In this document: one piece after another, positions 39,503-48,143 of the stretch
How the letters are laid out: each line of letters starts with the position of its first letter
Numbering within the stretch: the stretch's first letter is position 1
Assembly: GCA_021784755.1 (NCBI GenBank)
Contig: JAJYHM010000037.1
Location: 1 to 57,994 of the forward strand
Source: Pseudomonadota bacterium
GTDB taxonomy: Bacteria > Pseudomonadota > Gammaproteobacteria > Acidiferrobacterales > Acidiferrobacteraceae
DNA length: 57,994 nt
Direction of reading: 5' to 3'
The notes under the pieces: model-generated
What the model was told of the DNA's origin: nothing
What the model saw: the letters and a program-made list of their open reading frames with translations, nothing else
The model's database searches: none
Program-made: the position numbers and the translations under genes

Positions 39503-41719
39503 CTATTCGTCCATCGCCAAGACCTGGGCTGTGATGCCACCCGCGTCGAGCCCGTTGTAGTCCAGGAGCTCCGCAGGTGAGGCGGTGGTATCACCGCGCC
39601 TCCAGGCGAGCGTGGCGCGCCGCGGGGTTTTTGTGCGCAACAGCACAGGCTCGAGCGCGCCCGAGGGCCCGCCACTGACCGCCACCAAACGGTCGGCGTC
39701 GAAGAGCCGTGAAAACGGCGCGTCCGCCATGAAGCCGTGATCGGGTTCGGCGACGGTTCCGGCGGCCACATCCGAGGGCCGATACAGCTGTCGCGGATTG
39801 ACCACGGCCACTATGCGCACGCCAAAACCTTCGGCCTCCAGCCGTTCCTTGGCGGTGAACACCGACAGCAGGACCATATCCCCGGCCGCCGCCAACACGA
39901 CGCGGCCGCGTCGCCCCTCCGGGCCCTCGTAGAGGACTGCGGCGCCTTCGCGCACCGCCCGCCGCGCTGCTTCGATGGTCATGTAGACCGGCAGCGGGCT
40001 CTTGGAGGCAATGATGGCCATGCCCTTGTTCCAGCTGGTCGCCGCGTATTCGTAGGCGGCTTGCGCGGCGTTGGCGTCGGGAGGAAACAGCAGGTAGACG
40101 TTGCCGTTGCGCATCTGGGCTGCGATGTAGTTCTCGATCTCCGGCCGTTGGTGGGTCCAGCCATTGCGCCCCTGTTCGAGGGCGCCTGCGGTAAACAGGC
40201 AGACGGCCGACGGTGTGCGGCGTCTCAACTCCGCCATGGCCTGGGTCACGGTCTGGTAGATGGGCCAGCCGTTGATGGCGAAGGACTCATAGGAGAGCCA
40301 GAGGCTCCGGCTGCCGAAGAGGGCAAGCCCGGCGGCCAGGCCTGCGCACGCGTCCTCGCTCAGGGGCTCGTAGACCTGCCCCCCGGGCTCCTGGTTATAG
40401 ACCGGGTCCGCGGTCGGGTGGCGGATCTTCAACGCGTCGTTGATGTTCTTGAGTCCCGAGGCCTCGTTGCCGTCGGCATTGGTGACGACGAACCGCGGGT
40501 CCTGGCCGCCCAGCCATGCGACCAGGGCCCCGACCGCCGTGGACGACACCGCTTTCTCGGTCAGGCCATAGTCCTTGACCGGAAAGGCCCCGAGATCGCG
40601 CAGTTCGAGCACGCGCTCCGTCACCATCGTTTGGGCTGCCGGACCGCCGCCCGCCCGCCTGAAATTCTCGCGCACCAGCGCCCATGCGTCGGGGCTTAAG
40701 GCGCGCGCCGCCAATGCCGCCTCGATGTGCGGCTTATCCAGGGTGTCGCCCGGGTAGAGGTTATGGGATTTTGCCCCATGGGCATGGACGCCCGCGCCCT
40801 TCAGCTGCTTTATGATGAGCGCCGTGAGCGTCCCGCCAAGCGCGCTGCGCGCAGCCTCGTCGGCGGCGGCAAGCACCGCTTGGCCAAAGGCCAGGCGGTG
40901 AGCGAAGGAAAATCGGGTCGAATCCACGTAGCGTCCCGCCTGGCCCGCGTCGTCGAACTCCTTGGCATCGACCAGGATCACGTGCCCGAAGCCGTGGGCC
41001 TCGAAGTAGCGACGCATATCGTCGTTGGAAAGCTCCGACACCATCGAATGGTGCTCTTGACTAAAGCCGTTCCAGACGAGCGTGGGCAGGAAATTCGTAG
41101 CCGCCGGGTAGCTCGTGTGAAAGTGTTTGATGGCGCTCAAGACATAAGGCTCGCCGAGCCCGCCATCGCCTATCGTCACGGGAAAGAGCAGGTCCGGATG
41201 CAGAAGGGCGCCTGCCATGGCAAAGTGCTGGCCTTGGCCCAGGGGGCCCGCGGGGGCCAATATGCCCGGGATCGCCCCGGATAGGTGCCCAAGCAGGCCA
41301 TGTTGTTCGCGAAAACGCCCCATGAGGTCGGTCATGGTACGGATACCGAGCGCTTCTAGCGATCCGTCCAGAAACATCGCACTATAGAAACCCGGCGCAT
41401 GATGCCCGACCTCGGTGACGATATGCGTGTGCCCGAGCATGACGAAAGCTGCGTAGGCCTCAGCGCTGGACGCAAAGCCTCCCGGGTGCCCGGAGGCCTT
41501 GGAGGCGCACATCTGAAGCGTGACGTAGCGGAGGGCGTCGGCCATGAGCAAGGTCTGATAGGCGGCCTCTTTGGAACGCGCGTCCTTGATCGCTTGGGCG
41601 TTCTCGGATATGGCGGGGCGCGAACCCAGGGTCGCGAAATCGGGCCATGGCGCGCCGAAGGAATGCATCCCGGCGCAGAAAGCGGGCGCGGCGGGCGAGG
41701 AAGCGCTCTTTGAGGTCAT
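39503..41719 (-). CDS. Transketolase/phosphoketolase-like ThDP enzyme
   Basis: 738 residues with transketolase architecture. The N-terminal ThDP domain includes LQMCASKASGHPGGFASSAE near residue 72 and the cofactor motif TIGDGGLGEPYVLSAIKHF, closing with WNGFSQEHHS. The central Pyr domain has NADGNEASGLKNINDALKI and YNQEPGGQVYEPLSEDACAG, which echo phosphoketolases more than classical transketolase. Homologues are, as I recall, often labelled 'xylulose 5-phosphate 3-epimerase', a name I would not rely on. The pairing with the DUF1537 kinase suggests sugar-phosphate or sugar-acid metabolism. The start at 41719 lacks a strong ribosome site and could be internal. Confidence 0.75.
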   Translation of the reverse strand: MTSKSASSPAAPAFCAGMHSFGAPWPDFATLGSRPAISENAQAIKDARSKEAAYQTLLMADALRYVTLQMCASKASGHPGGFASSAEAYAAFVMLGHTHIVTEVGHHAPGFYSAMFLDGSLEALGIRTMTDLMGRFREQHGLLGHLSGAIPGILAPAGPLGQGQHFAMAGALLHPDLLFPVTIGDGGLGEPYVLSAIKHFHTSYPAATNFLPTLVWNGFSQEHHSMVSELSNDDMRRYFEAHGFGHVILVDAKEFDDAGQAGRYVDSTRFSFAHRLAFGQAVLAAADEAARSALGGTLTALIIKQLKGAGVHAHGAKSHNLYPGDTLDKPHIEAALAARALSPDAWALVRENFRRAGGGPAAQTMVTERVLELRDLGAFPVKDYGLTEKAVSSTAVGALVAWLGGQDPRFVVTNADGNEASGLKNINDALKIRHPTADPVYNQEPGGQVYEPLSEDACAGLAAGLALFGSRSLWLSYESFAINGWPIYQTVTQAMAELRRRTPSAVCLFTAGALEQGRNGWTHQRPEIENYIAAQMRNGNVYLLFPPDANAAQAAYEYAATSWNKGMAIIASKSPLPVYMTIEAARRAVREGAAVLYEGPEGRRGRVVLAAAGDMVLLSVFTAKERLEAEGFGVRIVAVVNPRQLYRPSDVAAGTVAEPDHGFMADAPFSRLFDADRLVAVSGGPSGALEPVLLRTKTPRRATLAWRRGDTTASPAELLDYNGLDAGGITAQVLAMDE

Positions 41720-41789
41720 GGACAGTCTCGGGCCGTGAAGGGAGGTGTTACTTTAAGGAGAGATGGGGTGCGAGGCAAGGCGCGAAGCC

Positions 41790-41835
41790 CAGAAACAAAG
41801 GCACACGACTCGCAGGGGTAAGCGATTCGTGTGCC
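41790..41835 (-). terminator. Rho-independent terminator after PhnD-like gene 1
   Basis: GGCACACGA (41800-41808) pairs perfectly with TCGTGTGCC (41827-41835). Inside, one mismatch is followed by TCGC/GCGA around an 8-base loop. Read on the minus strand the hairpin is followed by TTTGTTTCT. It lies about 147 bases past the end of the binding-protein gene at 41982 and separates it from the transketolase-like gene. Confidence 0.65.
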
Positions 41836-41981
41836 GTGGATGTCTTACGGACGGTGCCGCCGGTCCGGGCCCAACAGGCGCGCGAAGGCCTGCTACCCTC
41901 CCCGAGCTTATGAAACCCCCGAGTGTCATCCCGGTCTCGACAGGCACCCCGTCGGCTATCCGCGTGCCGGGGCGCAGGCCG

Positions 41982-42917
41982 CTAATCAGCGGCAAACCCT
42001 TCGCGCTTGGCGTCTTGCTTCAGGTAGCGGCTGATGCCGGACGCATAGATCGTGCCCCATTGCGCGCTCAAGCCCGTATCGACGTTCTGGTATTGGCTGG
42101 CATGCCCGGCAACGAGCGGCTGGCCGTGCGCGAACCGTTTGCGCAAGCGCATCATGGCCTGCTCCCCGGCCGGGCTTAAGAGGGCGCGCACGATGGCCGC
42201 GCGCACGGCCTCGGGGAGCTTGGCGCTGAGCGAAAACCCCTGGTTGGGGAAGTGGCGGCTGCGCCGCAGGATCGTCACCTTCTTGTGCTGGGGGTCCAGG
42301 TAATGGAGGCTGAGTTTCGGGCCTATGCCAAGCGTGCATTGGTGGTCGGCCACAGCCTTGAAGATCCGCTTCCAGCCATGCATGTTATGGATATAGGGTT
42401 GACGGGCCGGGTTTGGGAAAAGACCCGTCACCCAGAGTGTCCCAAAGTTCGGCACCGGCGGGGCGCAGAGCTCGGCGCCGGTGGCGGCTTCCTCAAGATT
42501 CCTGACCGGCGAACCCTTCCAGGTATAGAGGCGCCAGTCCTGCGTTTGCGGCACGCGCGGCCCGAGCGTCTGGTGGAGATAGTGCAGGCGCCACGAAATG
42601 AATTGCGGGCCGTCGAAGTAGATGTCGCCGCGATCCTTCCATATCCAAAGCTCGTAGGTGAGCCAGCCATTTGGGTGCCTGTAGACCACGGGATGATGTA
42701 GGGCCTTGGTAAGGAAGGCGGCCACTGGTCCGTAGTCGCGCAGTCCCCGTGCCGCGGTCTCGCGCGGCGCCGCTACGAGGACATAAGGTTTATCCGATGC
42801 CACTGCCGCTCGGGCGCCGGACGGGAGGACGGTCGCCGATGCCGCGGCCGCCAAAAGCACTCCCAGGGTCCCCCGCAATTTACTGTACCTTATCAACTTC
42901 TTACCCCCATACTGCAT
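41982..42917 (-). CDS. PhnD-like periplasmic binding protein, copy 1
   Basis: 311 residues with an N-terminal signal sequence (basic start, then LGVLLAAAASATVLPSGARA). The mature protein has the PhnD/phosphonate-binding-protein pattern: YVLVAAPRETAARGLRDYGP, AAFLTKALHHPVVYRHPNGW, DRGDIYFDGPQFISWRLHYL, and ILRRSRHFPNQGFSLSAKL. It is a close paralogue of the gene at 44367-45293; whole stretches are identical, such as YLKQDAKREGFAAD at the C-terminus. No ABC permease or ATPase gene is nearby. The ligand is unknown; phosphite or another oxyanion is a family-based guess. Confidence 0.82.
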   Translation of the reverse strand: MQYGGKKLIRYSKLRGTLGVLLAAAASATVLPSGARAAVASDKPYVLVAAPRETAARGLRDYGPVAAFLTKALHHPVVYRHPNGWLTYELWIWKDRGDIYFDGPQFISWRLHYLHQTLGPRVPQTQDWRLYTWKGSPVRNLEEAATGAELCAPPVPNFGTLWVTGLFPNPARQPYIHNMHGWKRIFKAVADHQCTLGIGPKLSLHYLDPQHKKVTILRRSRHFPNQGFSLSAKLPEAVRAAIVRALLSPAGEQAMMRLRKRFAHGQPLVAGHASQYQNVDTGLSAQWGTIYASGISRYLKQDAKREGFAAD

Positions 42918-42951
42918 TAGTCATCTTGAGAGGCCGCGAGGCCTGAGCCGT

Positions 42952-42982
42952 TAACCTTAGCAGCTCTTGGCCGAAGAGTCAG
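42952..42982 (-). promoter_or_regulatory. 31-nt conserved upstream element, copy 1
   Basis: This 31-base block (starting TAACCTTAGCAGCTCTTGG on the plus strand) recurs upstream of the second PhnD-like gene with 28 of 31 identical bases. It lies 35 bases before the start codon. CTCTT/AAGAG around GGCCG can form a 5-bp hairpin. Conservation in non-coding DNA at matching positions suggests a shared promoter, operator or leader. Confidence 0.5.
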
Positions 42983-43167
42983 GGCTGTCCCCATGGGCGT
43001 GCAGCGCGCCTGGAGCCGCTCCCGGCTCTGAAGAGAGCGGCGGTGGTTTCGTGCGTCTGGGATTTCGGAGGGTACCTTCCGGTCTTTGATGTGCTGCGGC
43101 AGGGGCGACCTGTGGCCCTTAGGTCCGGCGGCAATGCCGGGATCTCCCGTCCGCTGGGCGACGCCCG

Positions 43168-43211
43168 AAAAAAAGGGCGCGCGAGCCGTGGGGAAATTGG
43201 CTCGTGCGCCC
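43168..43211 (-). terminator. Rho-independent terminator after the middle binding protein
   Basis: GGGCGCGCGAGCC (43175-43187) and GGCTCGTGCGCCC (43199-43211) pair at 12 of 13 positions around an 11-base loop. On the minus strand the stem is followed by seven T residues (43174-43168). It lies 44 bases past the stop of the gene at 43255, so PhnD-like copy 1 needs its own promoter. Confidence 0.8.
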
Positions 43212-43254
43212 CACGCAGGACGGCGGGGGGCCGTCCTGCTCCCTAGAGAACCCT

Positions 43255-44337
43255 TTACGGACGGCGCAGCCCGTCCTGGTTCAGGATGCGTGTGAAGATG
43301 GGTGACTCCAGGGTTTTGATGAAGTCCCGACGCGCTGCGCGCTGGCGGGCCGTGAAGTGCCCCTTGATCCGGATCAGGTAAGTGGTATCGGTCTCGTTAC
43401 CCGGAAGTGGTCGCGGGTCGGAGACCGTGCCGCCGAGCGGGACCAGCGTGAAGACGTGCGGGAACACGTTCTCCGTGTACTTGCCGAGCTGGTACATGAT
43501 GACCGCCACATCGGCCTTGCCATAGGCCACTGACCACGGTTCATCGCGGTGGTGAATACGCGCCCCGATCAGCCATTTGTCCTTCACGTGGCTGTTGAAG
43601 ATCGCGTTGAACAGGCGATTCGCGGTCCAGCCCTTCGGCGGATGCGGATCGTGTTTAGCGATCTCATAGATCGTACTCGCGTAGTTCAGGAAGGCGCCGG
43701 GTTCATTGTAGGGGTTGGGGGTGACGAGATGCACGTTCGGCCGGCCTAGATCCCACACGCTGTGGATATGCAGGGGGTTGCCGTGCTTTACGAGCAGGAC
43801 GTTGCCGCGACTCTTCATGAGCGCCAGCGGCTTGCCTTCCGTAAATCCGTGGACCTCAAGCTTATGAATGAGCCGCGGCGCCGCGATGGCGACCTCGGGG
43901 CGGCAATGCAGGTAGAAATTTCCGAAGCTCAGGTCATCGTGATGCATGAGCTGAGGGAAGGCCACCGGCGGACTGGTCGTATAGTACCAGCTGCGTATGG
44001 TCCTTCCATAGCGTGGCAGAAGCACTTTGTGCCAGAGGGTGTTGAGCGCCATGTGGTAGTTGCCCTCGGTGGACACTACCAAATCGATCTTGCGGCACGC
44101 ACCTTTTTCGATACTGCCGTGCAGATCGAATAGAAGATCCGCCGTTGGATCGGTAAGGTCAGCGGCCGCAGGTCGCCCGTTACGCGGCCACATCAGCATC
44201 TTGGGGGTGTTGACCACCGGGTGGCCATGGATGGCGGGTGCCCCGGGCACTTGGGGCATAGCTTTGGCAAAAGCACAGCTCGTTGCTGCGGTGAGGAGTA
44301 CTCCTCCCAGGAGTTTTTTCCATTGGTTTCTTTTCAT
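43255..44337 (-). CDS. Periplasmic substrate-binding protein, unknown ligand
   Basis: 360 residues with a signal peptide (KRNQWKKLLGGVLLTAATSCAFA). The mature part has the layout of a periplasmic binding protein of the ModA/sulfate-binding-like class: IDLVVSTEGNYHMALNTLWH, KSRGNVLLVKHGNPLHIHSV, RPNVHLVTPNPYNEPGAFL and SVAYGKADVAVIMYQLGKYT. It starts 29 bases after the stop of PhnD-like copy 2 and is probably co-transcribed with it. Several histidines and the HDDLSFGNFYLHCRPEV segment may contact the ligand. No transporter genes accompany it. Confidence 0.7.
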   Translation of the reverse strand: MKRNQWKKLLGGVLLTAATSCAFAKAMPQVPGAPAIHGHPVVNTPKMLMWPRNGRPAAADLTDPTADLLFDLHGSIEKGACRKIDLVVSTEGNYHMALNTLWHKVLLPRYGRTIRSWYYTTSPPVAFPQLMHHDDLSFGNFYLHCRPEVAIAAPRLIHKLEVHGFTEGKPLALMKSRGNVLLVKHGNPLHIHSVWDLGRPNVHLVTPNPYNEPGAFLNYASTIYEIAKHDPHPPKGWTANRLFNAIFNSHVKDKWLIGARIHHRDEPWSVAYGKADVAVIMYQLGKYTENVFPHVFTLVPLGGTVSDPRPLPGNETDTTYLIRIKGHFTARQRAARRDFIKTLESPIFTRILNQDGLRRP

Positions 44338-44366
44338 GCTCCGTCCCTATTATTAGTTTCCGTGTG

Positions 44367-45293
44367 TCAGGGAGCAACCTTTTGATCGGCCGCGAACCCT
44401 TCGCGTTTAGCGTCTTGCTTCAGGTAGCGATCAATGCCGGAGGCGTAGATCGTGCCCCACTGCGCGTCAAGACCCTGGTCCACGTTTCGGTACTGGCTGG
44501 CATGCCCGGCGACCAGGCGGCGACCGTGTGCGAAACGTTTGCGCAATCGCATCATGGCCTTTTCTCCCTCCGGGCTCAAGAGTGCGTTCACGATGGCGAC
44601 GCGGACGTTTCTTGGGAGTGTCCGGCTGATTGTGAAGGCCTGGTTGGGGTAGTGGGGGCTACGCTCCAGGATGGTCACCTTCTGGCCATTCGGATCCAGG
44701 TAGTGAACGGTGAGACGCGGACCCACGCCAAGCGTGCATTGATGATCGGCCACTTCCTTGAAGATGCGCTTCCAGCCATGCACGTTGCGGATATAGGGCT
44801 GGCGCTCGGGGTTTGGGAAAAGACTCGTTACCCAAAGGGTTCCGAAATTGGGCACGGGTGGGGCGCATAGCATGGCGCCGGCCGCCGCATCCTTGAGATT
44901 CTTTACGGGCGAGCCCTTCCAGGTATAGAGCCGCCAGTCCTGCGGTTGGGGGATTCGTGGCCCCAGGGTCTGGTCGAGATGATGGAGGCGCCAGGCCCCA
45001 AATTGCGGGCCATCAAAGTAGATATCGGCGTGATCTTTCCATATCCAAAGCTCATAGGTCAGCCAACCATTGGGATGTTTGTAGACCACCTGATGATGAA
45101 GGACCTTGGTGAGAAAGGCGGCGATGGGCCCATAGTCCCGCTGGCCGCGCGCCACGGTCTCGCGCGGCGCCGCGACCAGCAGGTAAGGTTTGTTCGAAAC
45201 GACCGATGCCTGCGTGCTTGAGAACGCCGCAGGTATCACCGCCGCGGCCCCGATGAGGGCGCACAGGATCGCCCACGACTTTTCGCGTTTCAT
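44367..45293 (-). CDS. PhnD-like periplasmic binding protein, copy 2
   Basis: 308 residues with a signal peptide (KREKSWAILCALIGAAAVIPAAFSS region) and the same mature pattern as copy 1: LLVAAPRETVARGQRDYGP, AAFLTKVLHHQVVYKHPNGW, HADIYFDGPQFGAWRL, AMMRLRKRFAHGRRLVAGHA. The start at 45293 fits the signal peptide; the frame continues upstream without similarity. It leads a two-gene unit with the binding protein at 43255 and carries the 31-nt element 42 bases upstream. It is probably a tandem duplicate of copy 1 that diverged. Confidence 0.82.
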   Translation of the reverse strand: MKREKSWAILCALIGAAAVIPAAFSSTQASVVSNKPYLLVAAPRETVARGQRDYGPIAAFLTKVLHHQVVYKHPNGWLTYELWIWKDHADIYFDGPQFGAWRLHHLDQTLGPRIPQPQDWRLYTWKGSPVKNLKDAAAGAMLCAPPVPNFGTLWVTSLFPNPERQPYIRNVHGWKRIFKEVADHQCTLGVGPRLTVHYLDPNGQKVTILERSPHYPNQAFTISRTLPRNVRVAIVNALLSPEGEKAMMRLRKRFAHGRRLVAGHASQYRNVDQGLDAQWGTIYASGIDRYLKQDAKREGFAADQKVAP

Positions 45294-45334
45294 GTCTTGA
45301 TCTCCGCATCCCATTTTGATGCACGGCAAAAACC

Positions 45335-45365
45335 TAACCTTAGCAGGTCTTGGCCGAAGGGCCAG
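45335..45365 (-). promoter_or_regulatory. 31-nt conserved upstream element, copy 2
   Basis: Second copy of the element at 42952-42982, differing at three positions (C/G, A/G, T/C). It lies 42 bases before PhnD-like copy 2. The hairpin is partly kept (TCTT with AAGG, including a G-T pair). Confidence 0.5.
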
Positions 45366-46011
45366 CACATTTGTCTTGCGCTCCATGCGAGGCGCGTCGA
45401 ATCGCCTTCGGATGCGGCGGGCGCGTGCGATCGAAAGCGATCCAGCCGGGTTTTTCGGGGCGAGCGGTTCGGGGCGGTAAGCCGCGGAATGTTTAGGACT
45501 AATGCGGTTGTGGTCCATCCTATCGTGGCAACGGCGCCGGCGCCGTCGTCTCCGCTGGGCGCGGTGGGGCGGACGGCGTAAATCGCTTACGCTTCGAGGC
45601 TGCTAAAGGTATACCCACATTCACGGCGCGGGTATCGGCCGGCCGCCCCGACATCGTCGACCAGAATCCCTGTCGGTACGCTTGCCCTTAAGGGCCATGT
45701 GGCGGCGCCGGTAGATTACCGTTGGGGGGAGCCGACACCGGTCTGCTTGCGCGCCGGGCGAACACTTTGATCGTTATTTCACCCCCTAGTCATCACCCGC
45801 GCCCGCGACGATTGACCGTCAAGTGGGCCCGGGTGCCTGGGTGGCTGATGCGGGGCAGCCTCGGCCATACGCCGGCTGCCTTTGGCGCATCCTTTACCGC
45901 GTATGGGCCGACCGCTATACTGACCCCAAGGTGTTCACCCATTTTTGAAGTATTGGACGATCGCCGCTCCGGACGTACGAGCGCAGCGCAGCTTGCGGGA
46001 AATCATTGATC
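45366..46011. other. Intergenic region before the DarA-like gene
   Basis: About 650 bases with no recognised gene. Short open frames here have poor composition and no similarity. The right end holds the promoter listed at 45893. The region separates the binding-protein group (minus) from the biosynthetic locus (plus). Confidence 0.5.
45893..45921 (+). promoter_or_regulatory. Promoter for the dialkylresorcinol-type locus
   Basis: TTTACC (45893-45898, 4/6 to -35) and TATACT (45916-45921, 5/6 to -10) stand exactly 17 bases apart. They lie about 90 bases before the first gene of the locus at 46012. Confidence 0.5.
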
Positions 46012-46974
46012 ATGGCACCGTCGCACGCCGCAAAACGCGTACTCGTCGTCTACTACTCGCAAACGGGCCAGTTGACGCGGGCCGTGCAGTCGTTCGTCGC
46101 CCCCCTGCGGGACTGCCCGGACATCGAGCTTGTGGATGCGGCCATCGTCCCTCGCGAGCCCTATAGGTTCCCGTGGAGGTTTCTGGACTTTTTGGATGTC
46201 TTTCCGGAATCAGTCTATTTGGATCCGCCGGCGATCGCGCCGGTCGCCTTCGATCCGGACGAGCACTTCGACCTGATTATCCTGGCCTACCAGGTTTGGT
46301 TTCTGTCGCCTTCCCTGCCGATCACGGGTTTTCTGCATTCGGACGCCGCCCGCGTGCTTGCCGGGCGGCCAGTCATTACCCTCATCGCTTGTCGGAACAT
46401 GTGGCTTACCGCCGAGGCGAAGGTGATCGCGCTCCTCGAACGACGCGGCGCGCGGCTCATCGATAACGTGGTGCTCATCGACCGGGGACCGCCGTGGAGC
46501 ACCTTCATCACGACCCCGCGCTGGCTTTTGACCGGGCGCAAGGACGCCTTTTGGAAAATCTTTCCCGCAGCCGGTGTGAGCGCCGCGGACATCGAGGGCG
46601 CGGCGCGATTCGGTCGCGCCTTGCGCGGTGCGCTCCCGACTCTGCAGGGGGCACCCACGCAAAGCCTGTTGCGCGGCTTGGGCGCCGTGCACGTCGATCC
46701 CCGCTATATCGCGAGCGAGCGCATAGGTCATCGGAGTTTTCTTCTCTGGGGCCGGCTCCTGCGGCGCATCGGCCCCCCGGGCTCGCGCCCGCGACGGGTG
46801 GCCTTAGTGTTTTACGCCGCGTTTCTTGCGACCATGATTCTTACTGTGCTGCCTGTGACCCTGGCGGTGGCCTGGCTACTGCGGCCTTTCCTGTCGGGGC
46901 GTCTGCGCGCGGCGGCGCAGCGTCTCGAAGCCCCCTCTGGCAGCAACTGCGATCGTTGTGGTGAATTTTTGTGA
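46012..46974 (+). CDS. darA: DarA-like dialkylresorcinol aromatase (flavodoxin fold)
   Basis: A 320-residue protein beginning with a flavodoxin-like FMN loop (RVLVVYYSQTGQLTRAVQSF) followed by PYRFPWRFLDFLDVFPESV and ILAYQVWFLSPSLPITGFL. This is the pattern of DarA proteins. In dialkylresorcinol pathways DarA aromatises the cyclohexanedione made by DarB, with flavin chemistry. A C-terminal hydrophobic helix (ALVFYAAFLATMILTVLPV) suggests membrane attachment. The ATG at 46012 is preferred to a TTG two codons earlier. The DarB-like gene overlaps the stop by 4 bases. Substrate details are inferred from the family. Confidence 0.8.
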   Translation: MAPSHAAKRVLVVYYSQTGQLTRAVQSFVAPLRDCPDIELVDAAIVPREPYRFPWRFLDFLDVFPESVYLDPPAIAPVAFDPDEHFDLIILAYQVWFLSPSLPITGFLHSDAARVLAGRPVITLIACRNMWLTAEAKVIALLERRGARLIDNVVLIDRGPPWSTFITTPRWLLTGRKDAFWKIFPAAGVSAADIEGAARFGRALRGALPTLQGAPTQSLLRGLGAVHVDPRYIASERIGHRSFLLWGRLLRRIGPPGSRPRRVALVFYAAFLATMILTVLPVTLAVAWLLRPFLSGRLRAAAQRLEAPSGSNCDRCGEFL

Positions 46975-48128
46975 AAGATTCCGTGTTGCGGCCCGTTTTT
47001 ATCACGGCCCTGGGTGCCTTTTTTCCGAACGCGCCCGTCGAAAACGATAAGATGGAGGCGGTGCTCGGTATGGCGGGCGGCCTGCCGTCCCGTGCCCGCC
47101 GATTGGTTCTGGCGAGAAACGGTATCAAGCGCCGCTTCTACGCCATCGATCCGCAGACCCGTGTGCTCACCCATAGCAACGCCGATATGGCCGCCTCGGC
47201 CGTGCGGCTCGCGCTGGCGCGTGCCGATGTGCCCCTCGGGCATGTGAGCTGCCTGGCCTGCGGTACGAGCAGCCCGGACCAGTTGAAGCCCGGCCATGCG
47301 CACATGGTGCAGGGTGCGCTTGCGGCGCCCCCCATGGAGGTGAGCTCCATCGCCGGCGTCTGCACGGCGGGCGCCACCGCCCTTAAGTATGCCTACATGA
47401 CGGTAGCAGGCGGGAGCGCGAACGTGGCCGTAAGTACGGGCTCGGAGCTCGCCTCGAGCTTCATGCGCGCCGAAAACTTCGATGCCGAGCCCGACATAGG
47501 GACGCTTGAGCGGCAGCCGGTGTTGGCCTTCGAGCAGGATTTTCTGCGCTGGATGTTGTCGGACGGCGCGGGTGCCGCCGTCTTGCGCGCCGTGCCCGCG
47601 GCCCGCGGCCCATCGTTGCGTGTCGACTGGATAGATTGCCTGTCCTATGCCGGCGAACTTCCGGTGTGTATGTACAGCGGCGCGCACAGGGGCGCGGACG
47701 GTCGGTTGCGCGGGTGGCGAGAGGTGTCACCCGCAGAGGCGAGCCGCGACCGCTACTTTACGGTCAAACAGGATACGCGCCTGCTGGATCGGCATATCGT
47801 TGAGGCGGCCGTCACCCGCCCTCTGGCGGCGATCGCGTCGAGGCGCGGGCTTGCGGCGCGTGATGTGGACTGGTTTCTACCCCACTATTCCTCCGAGTAC
47901 TTCCGGCCGCTCTTGAGCAAGGCCCTGGAGGCCATCGGTTTCCCCATCCCCTTCGAGAAGTGGTTCAGCAATATGTCGCAAAGGGGCAACGTCGGTTCGG
48001 CCATGATGTATGTGATGCTCGAAGAGCTCTTGTACGCAGGCGTCCTCCAAAAGGGTCAGCGTCTCCTCTGTCTCGTGCCGGAGAGCGCGCGCTTTGCGAC
48101 CTGCTATGTGCACCTCACCGTCGTCTGA
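46971..48128 (+). CDS. darB: DarB-like ketosynthase (KAS III)
   Basis: A 385-residue FabH-like condensing enzyme. The catalytic triad is visible: C131 in SSIAGVCTAGATALKYAY, H305 in WFLPHYSSEYFRPLL and N340 in NMSQRGNVGSAMM. DarB enzymes join two beta-ketoacyl-type chains and cyclise them to a cyclohexanedione, the precursor of dialkylresorcinol. It starts at a GTG that overlaps the DarA-like stop (GTGA). DarA and DarB in this order are the diagnostic pair of such loci. Confidence 0.85.
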   Translation: MKDSVLRPVFITALGAFFPNAPVENDKMEAVLGMAGGLPSRARRLVLARNGIKRRFYAIDPQTRVLTHSNADMAASAVRLALARADVPLGHVSCLACGTSSPDQLKPGHAHMVQGALAAPPMEVSSIAGVCTAGATALKYAYMTVAGGSANVAVSTGSELASSFMRAENFDAEPDIGTLERQPVLAFEQDFLRWMLSDGAGAAVLRAVPAARGPSLRVDWIDCLSYAGELPVCMYSGAHRGADGRLRGWREVSPAEASRDRYFTVKQDTRLLDRHIVEAAVTRPLAAIASRRGLAARDVDWFLPHYSSEYFRPLLSKALEAIGFPIPFEKWFSNMSQRGNVGSAMMYVMLEELLYAGVLQKGQRLLCLVPESARFATCYVHLTVV

Positions 48129-48143
48129 CCGGGAGATTCGGGG

